Part shown: piece by piece, positions 6,138 through 7,573 of the stretch | How positions within the stretch are numbered: position 1 is the stretch's first letter | How the letters are laid out: every line of letters starts with the position of its first letter | NCBI GenBank assembly: GCA_900551495.1 | Contig: URWG01000089.1 | Span: 1 to 7,573, forward strand | From: an uncultured Eubacteriales bacterium | GTDB lineage: Bacteria; Bacillota; Clostridia; Oscillospirales; Oscillospiraceae | Direction of reading: 5' to 3' | DNA length: 7,573 nucleotides | Made by a program: the position numbers and the translations under genes | The notes under the pieces: generated by a model | What the model was told of the DNA's origin: nothing | The model's database searches: none | Seen by the model: the letters and a program-made list of their open reading frames with translations, nothing else

Positions 6138-6260
6138 GTCATTGCGAGGAGCGAAGCGACGTGGCAATCTTGTACAAAAGGTTCCGTGTTCGCCGTAATA
6201 TGCTAAAATGCCAAGACGATTCTGCGAGATTGCCACGGGTGCAAGCACCCTCGCAATGAC
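6138..6260. repeat. MITE-like element with nested inverted repeats
   Basis: The outer ends GTCATTGCGAG (6138-6148) and CTCGCAATGAC (6250-6260) are perfect complements. Further in, GTGGCAATCT (6161-6170) and AGATTGCCAC (6227-6236) are also perfect complements. Each 34-bp end can fold by itself (ATTGC/GCAAT with a central hairpin; the right end has GGGTGC-AA-GCACCC). The central 55 bp are AT-richer and hold no ORF. The end motif resembles a palindromic repeat that I recall from many unrelated bacterial genomes; this is from memory and unverified. No target-site duplication is obvious right at the ends. Confidence 0.7.
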
Positions 6261-6283
6261 AGACTTGGGACTTTTTAATAATC

Positions 6284-6315
6284 AAACAGGCAGAAGCGTT
6301 AAGCTTCTGCCTGTT
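6284..6315. terminator. Hairpin repeat, copy 2: likely terminator of the molybdenum-hydroxylase genes
   Basis: This is a 13-bp perfect stem with loop GTTAA, identical over 32 bases to the copy at 6080-6111. It lies 15 bases beyond the stop of the [2Fe-2S] gene on the minus strand, the right place for its terminator. The following minus-strand sequence, TTTGATTATT, is only moderately U-rich. Confidence 0.65.
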
Positions 6316-6330
6316 GCGATGTGATCGGAT

Positions 6331-6828
6331 TTATTCCGGCATTTCCTTGCCGAGGCGCTTGTACATGGTCTTTTTCACCGCGCGCATGATGTTTTCATAG
6401 CCGGTGCAGCGGCAGAGATGTCCCGACAGCAGCTTGCGCAGCTCGGCGTCGGTGTATTCCTTGCCGCTTTCGAGAATTTCGACGGCGGTCATAATAAAAC
6501 CGGGGGTGCAGAAGCCGCACTGGATCGCCGCTTCGTCAACAAACGCCTGCTGAATGTCGGACAACTCGCCGTTCGGACCGACCAGACTTTCCAGCGTGCG
6601 GATCTTTTTGCCGTTTGCCCAGACCGCAAGGTAGATGCAGGAGTTAAACGCCTCGCCGTCGATCAGAACGGTGCAGGCGCCGCACTCGCCGACCTCGCAG
6701 CCCTTCTTGACCGAGGTCATGCGGAAGTCGTTGCGGAGCATATCCGTCAGGGAGGCGCGGACATCGACCATCTGCTCAACGTCCTTGCCGTTGAGGTTGT
6801 ATTTTACAAGACGATACCGATTTTCCAT
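6331..6828 (-). CDS. [2Fe-2S] subunit of a xanthine dehydrogenase/CO dehydrogenase-family molybdenum hydroxylase
   Basis: This is the small electron-transfer subunit passing electrons from the molybdenum cofactor subunit to FAD in the cytoplasmic enzyme (XdhC/CoxS type). The 165-residue product has both clusters intact. The N-terminal plant-ferredoxin-like cluster uses C44, C49, C52 and C64 (GCEVGECGACTVLIDG). The C-terminal helical cluster uses C104, C107, C139 and C141 (CGFCTPG and GHLCRCTGY). The length is typical. ATG at 6828 is preferred: it shares one base with the TGA of the FAD gene (TGATG) and has AGGAGG 9 bases upstream. A frame extension to 6924 runs antiparallel through no conserved sequence and overlaps the FAD gene. 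Substrate (xanthine, nicotinate, other purine or unknown) cannot be told from this subunit. Confidence 0.93.
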   Translation of the reverse strand: MENRYRLVKYNLNGKDVEQMVDVRASLTDMLRNDFRMTSVKKGCEVGECGACTVLIDGEAFNSCIYLAVWANGKKIRTLESLVGPNGELSDIQQAFVDEAAIQCGFCTPGFIMTAVEILESGKEYTDAELRKLLSGHLCRCTGYENIMRAVKKTMYKRLGKEMPE

Positions 6829-7573
6829 CAGATGACACCTCCTGCTCTCTTGACCGACGCAATGGCACAGCGCTTTGCCGACTCGACGGCGACGTGCTGA
6901 CGGAACGCCTTGCTCGCGCGCCACGAATCACGGGGATTGATGTCCTCAAGCACCTTCTCGGAGAAGGCGGCGATGTTTTCCATGGTGACGGGCTTGCCGG
7001 TGAGGAAAGCCTCCGCCGTCGGTGCACGCATCGGAATGGGACCGGCGACACCGTAGGCGACGCGGACGCGGTCAAAGGTTTTCTTGTCCGCAGACAGGCG
7101 GACGTTGACCGAGCAGCCGTTCGTTGCGATGTCGAGCGCGTTGCGCATGGCGTATTTAATGTAGTAGCCGTAGGTATTTTCGTAGCTTGCCTTCGGGATG
7201 AGGATCGCCGTTTGAATCTCGCCCTCGCGAATATCGACGACCTTCGCCTTGAGATAGAAGTCCTTGATCGGAACGCGGCGCTTGCCCTGCGGACCGGTCA
7301 GCTCCACGACGGCCTCCCATGCGTGCAGGGTGGAGGCGGAGTCGGCGGAGGTGACGGTGTTGCCGCCGATGGTGCCGATGTTGCGAATCTGCGGGCCGCC
7401 GACCTGATCGACCGCCTCGCCGAGGACATTGATGTATTTCTGAATGATGGGGTCCTTCGTGATGTGGGAGAAGCTGGTCAGACTGCCGATGCGGATGTTC
7501 TCCTCCTCGTCGATCGTCACGCCGCGCAGCTCATCGAGCATATAAATGGAGATCAGCTCTACGCCTGCACGCT
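6828..7573 (-). CDS. FAD-binding subunit of the same molybdenum hydroxylase (XdhB/CoxM type), 5' end outside the window
   Basis: This subunit takes electrons from the iron-sulfur subunit and hands them to NAD+ or another acceptor. About 248 C-terminal residues are visible; the frame is open to the right edge, upstream of ATG at 7541, and that upstream part (RAGVELISIYMLDELRGV) fits the family, so 7541 is not the real start. Visible landmarks are IRIGSLTSFSHI, then the FAD-binding IRNIGTIGGNTVTSADSAS, then the C-terminal CO-dehydrogenase-flavoprotein-like domain. The family is usually about 270-300 residues, so only a few dozen N-terminal residues are missing. It is translationally coupled to the [2Fe-2S] gene. 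The large molybdopterin subunit is not in the window and may lie further upstream. Confidence 0.92.
   Translation of the reverse strand, partial: RAGVELISIYMLDELRGVTIDEEENIRIGSLTSFSHITKDPIIQKYINVLGEAVDQVGGPQIRNIGTIGGNTVTSADSASTLHAWEAVVELTGPQGKRRVPIKDFYLKAKVVDIREGEIQTAILIPKASYENTYGYYIKYAMRNALDIATNGCSVNVRLSADKKTFDRVRVAYGVAGPIPMRAPTAEAFLTGKPVTMENIAAFSEKVLEDINPRDSWRASKAFRQHVAVESAKRCAIASVKRAGGVI

Noticed and set aside
6080..6315. CRISPR-like array from the repeated hairpins
   Set aside because: There are only two repeat copies, 172 bases apart, and the intervening sequence is itself palindromic; no cas gene is present.
6829..6924. Upstream extension of the [2Fe-2S] subunit
   Set aside because: It would overlap the FAD gene by about 96 bases with Arg-rich, unconserved sequence. 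The ATG at 6828 has a ribosome site and fits the family.

Overview
The window looks like chromosomal DNA of a spore-forming, fairly GC-rich member of the Clostridia (Oscillospirales/Ruminococcaceae-like). The basis is a SpoIIE-type sporulation phosphatase, strong extended Shine-Dalgarno sites of the GGAGGTGAT kind, an ECF sigma/zinc-finger anti-sigma pair, and a molybdenum-hydroxylase operon of the clostridial xdh type. The genus is not resolvable from the sequence alone.

Layout, left to right. Positions 1-208 are a non-coding leader full of short palindromes. It leads into spoIIE (209-2116, + strand), a membrane-anchored PP2C phosphatase with a shorter central region than the classical protein. 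A 105-bp convergent spacer follows. From about 6076 down to 2222 everything is on the minus strand and reads in the order dusB (tRNA-dihydrouridine synthase), ECF sigma factor, membrane zinc-finger anti-sigma factor, secreted or membrane-tethered M23 peptidase. Gaps are short (6, 18 and 49 bp), so this is probably one transcription unit: a sigma/anti-sigma switch coupled to an envelope hydrolase, with a tRNA-modification gene at the front. Positions 6030-6330 are a repeat-rich spacer: a 123-bp MITE-like element with nested inverted repeats, bracketed by two identical 32-bp copies of a hairpin. From 6331 to the right edge, still on the minus strand, lie the [2Fe-2S] subunit and the partial FAD subunit of a xanthine dehydrogenase/CO dehydrogenase-family molybdenum hydroxylase, overlapping by one base.

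Two points stand out. (1) The sigma factor has no ATG, GTG or TTG that gives a full-length protein. Its conserved N-terminus reads in the same frame as dusB, separated from it only by the dusB TGA, and the best-placed initiation codon behind a strong Shine-Dalgarno is ATC. (2) The translation-start region of the M23 gene is inside a long hairpin (18 bp perfect plus a 7-bp inner helix containing a G-U wobble on the coding RNA) that hides both the ribosome site and the GTG start, just after the anti-sigma stop codon. This looks like a built-in expression switch or attenuator. I see no CRISPR array, tRNA, rRNA, transposase or phage gene, and no evidence of a wholly new multi-gene system.
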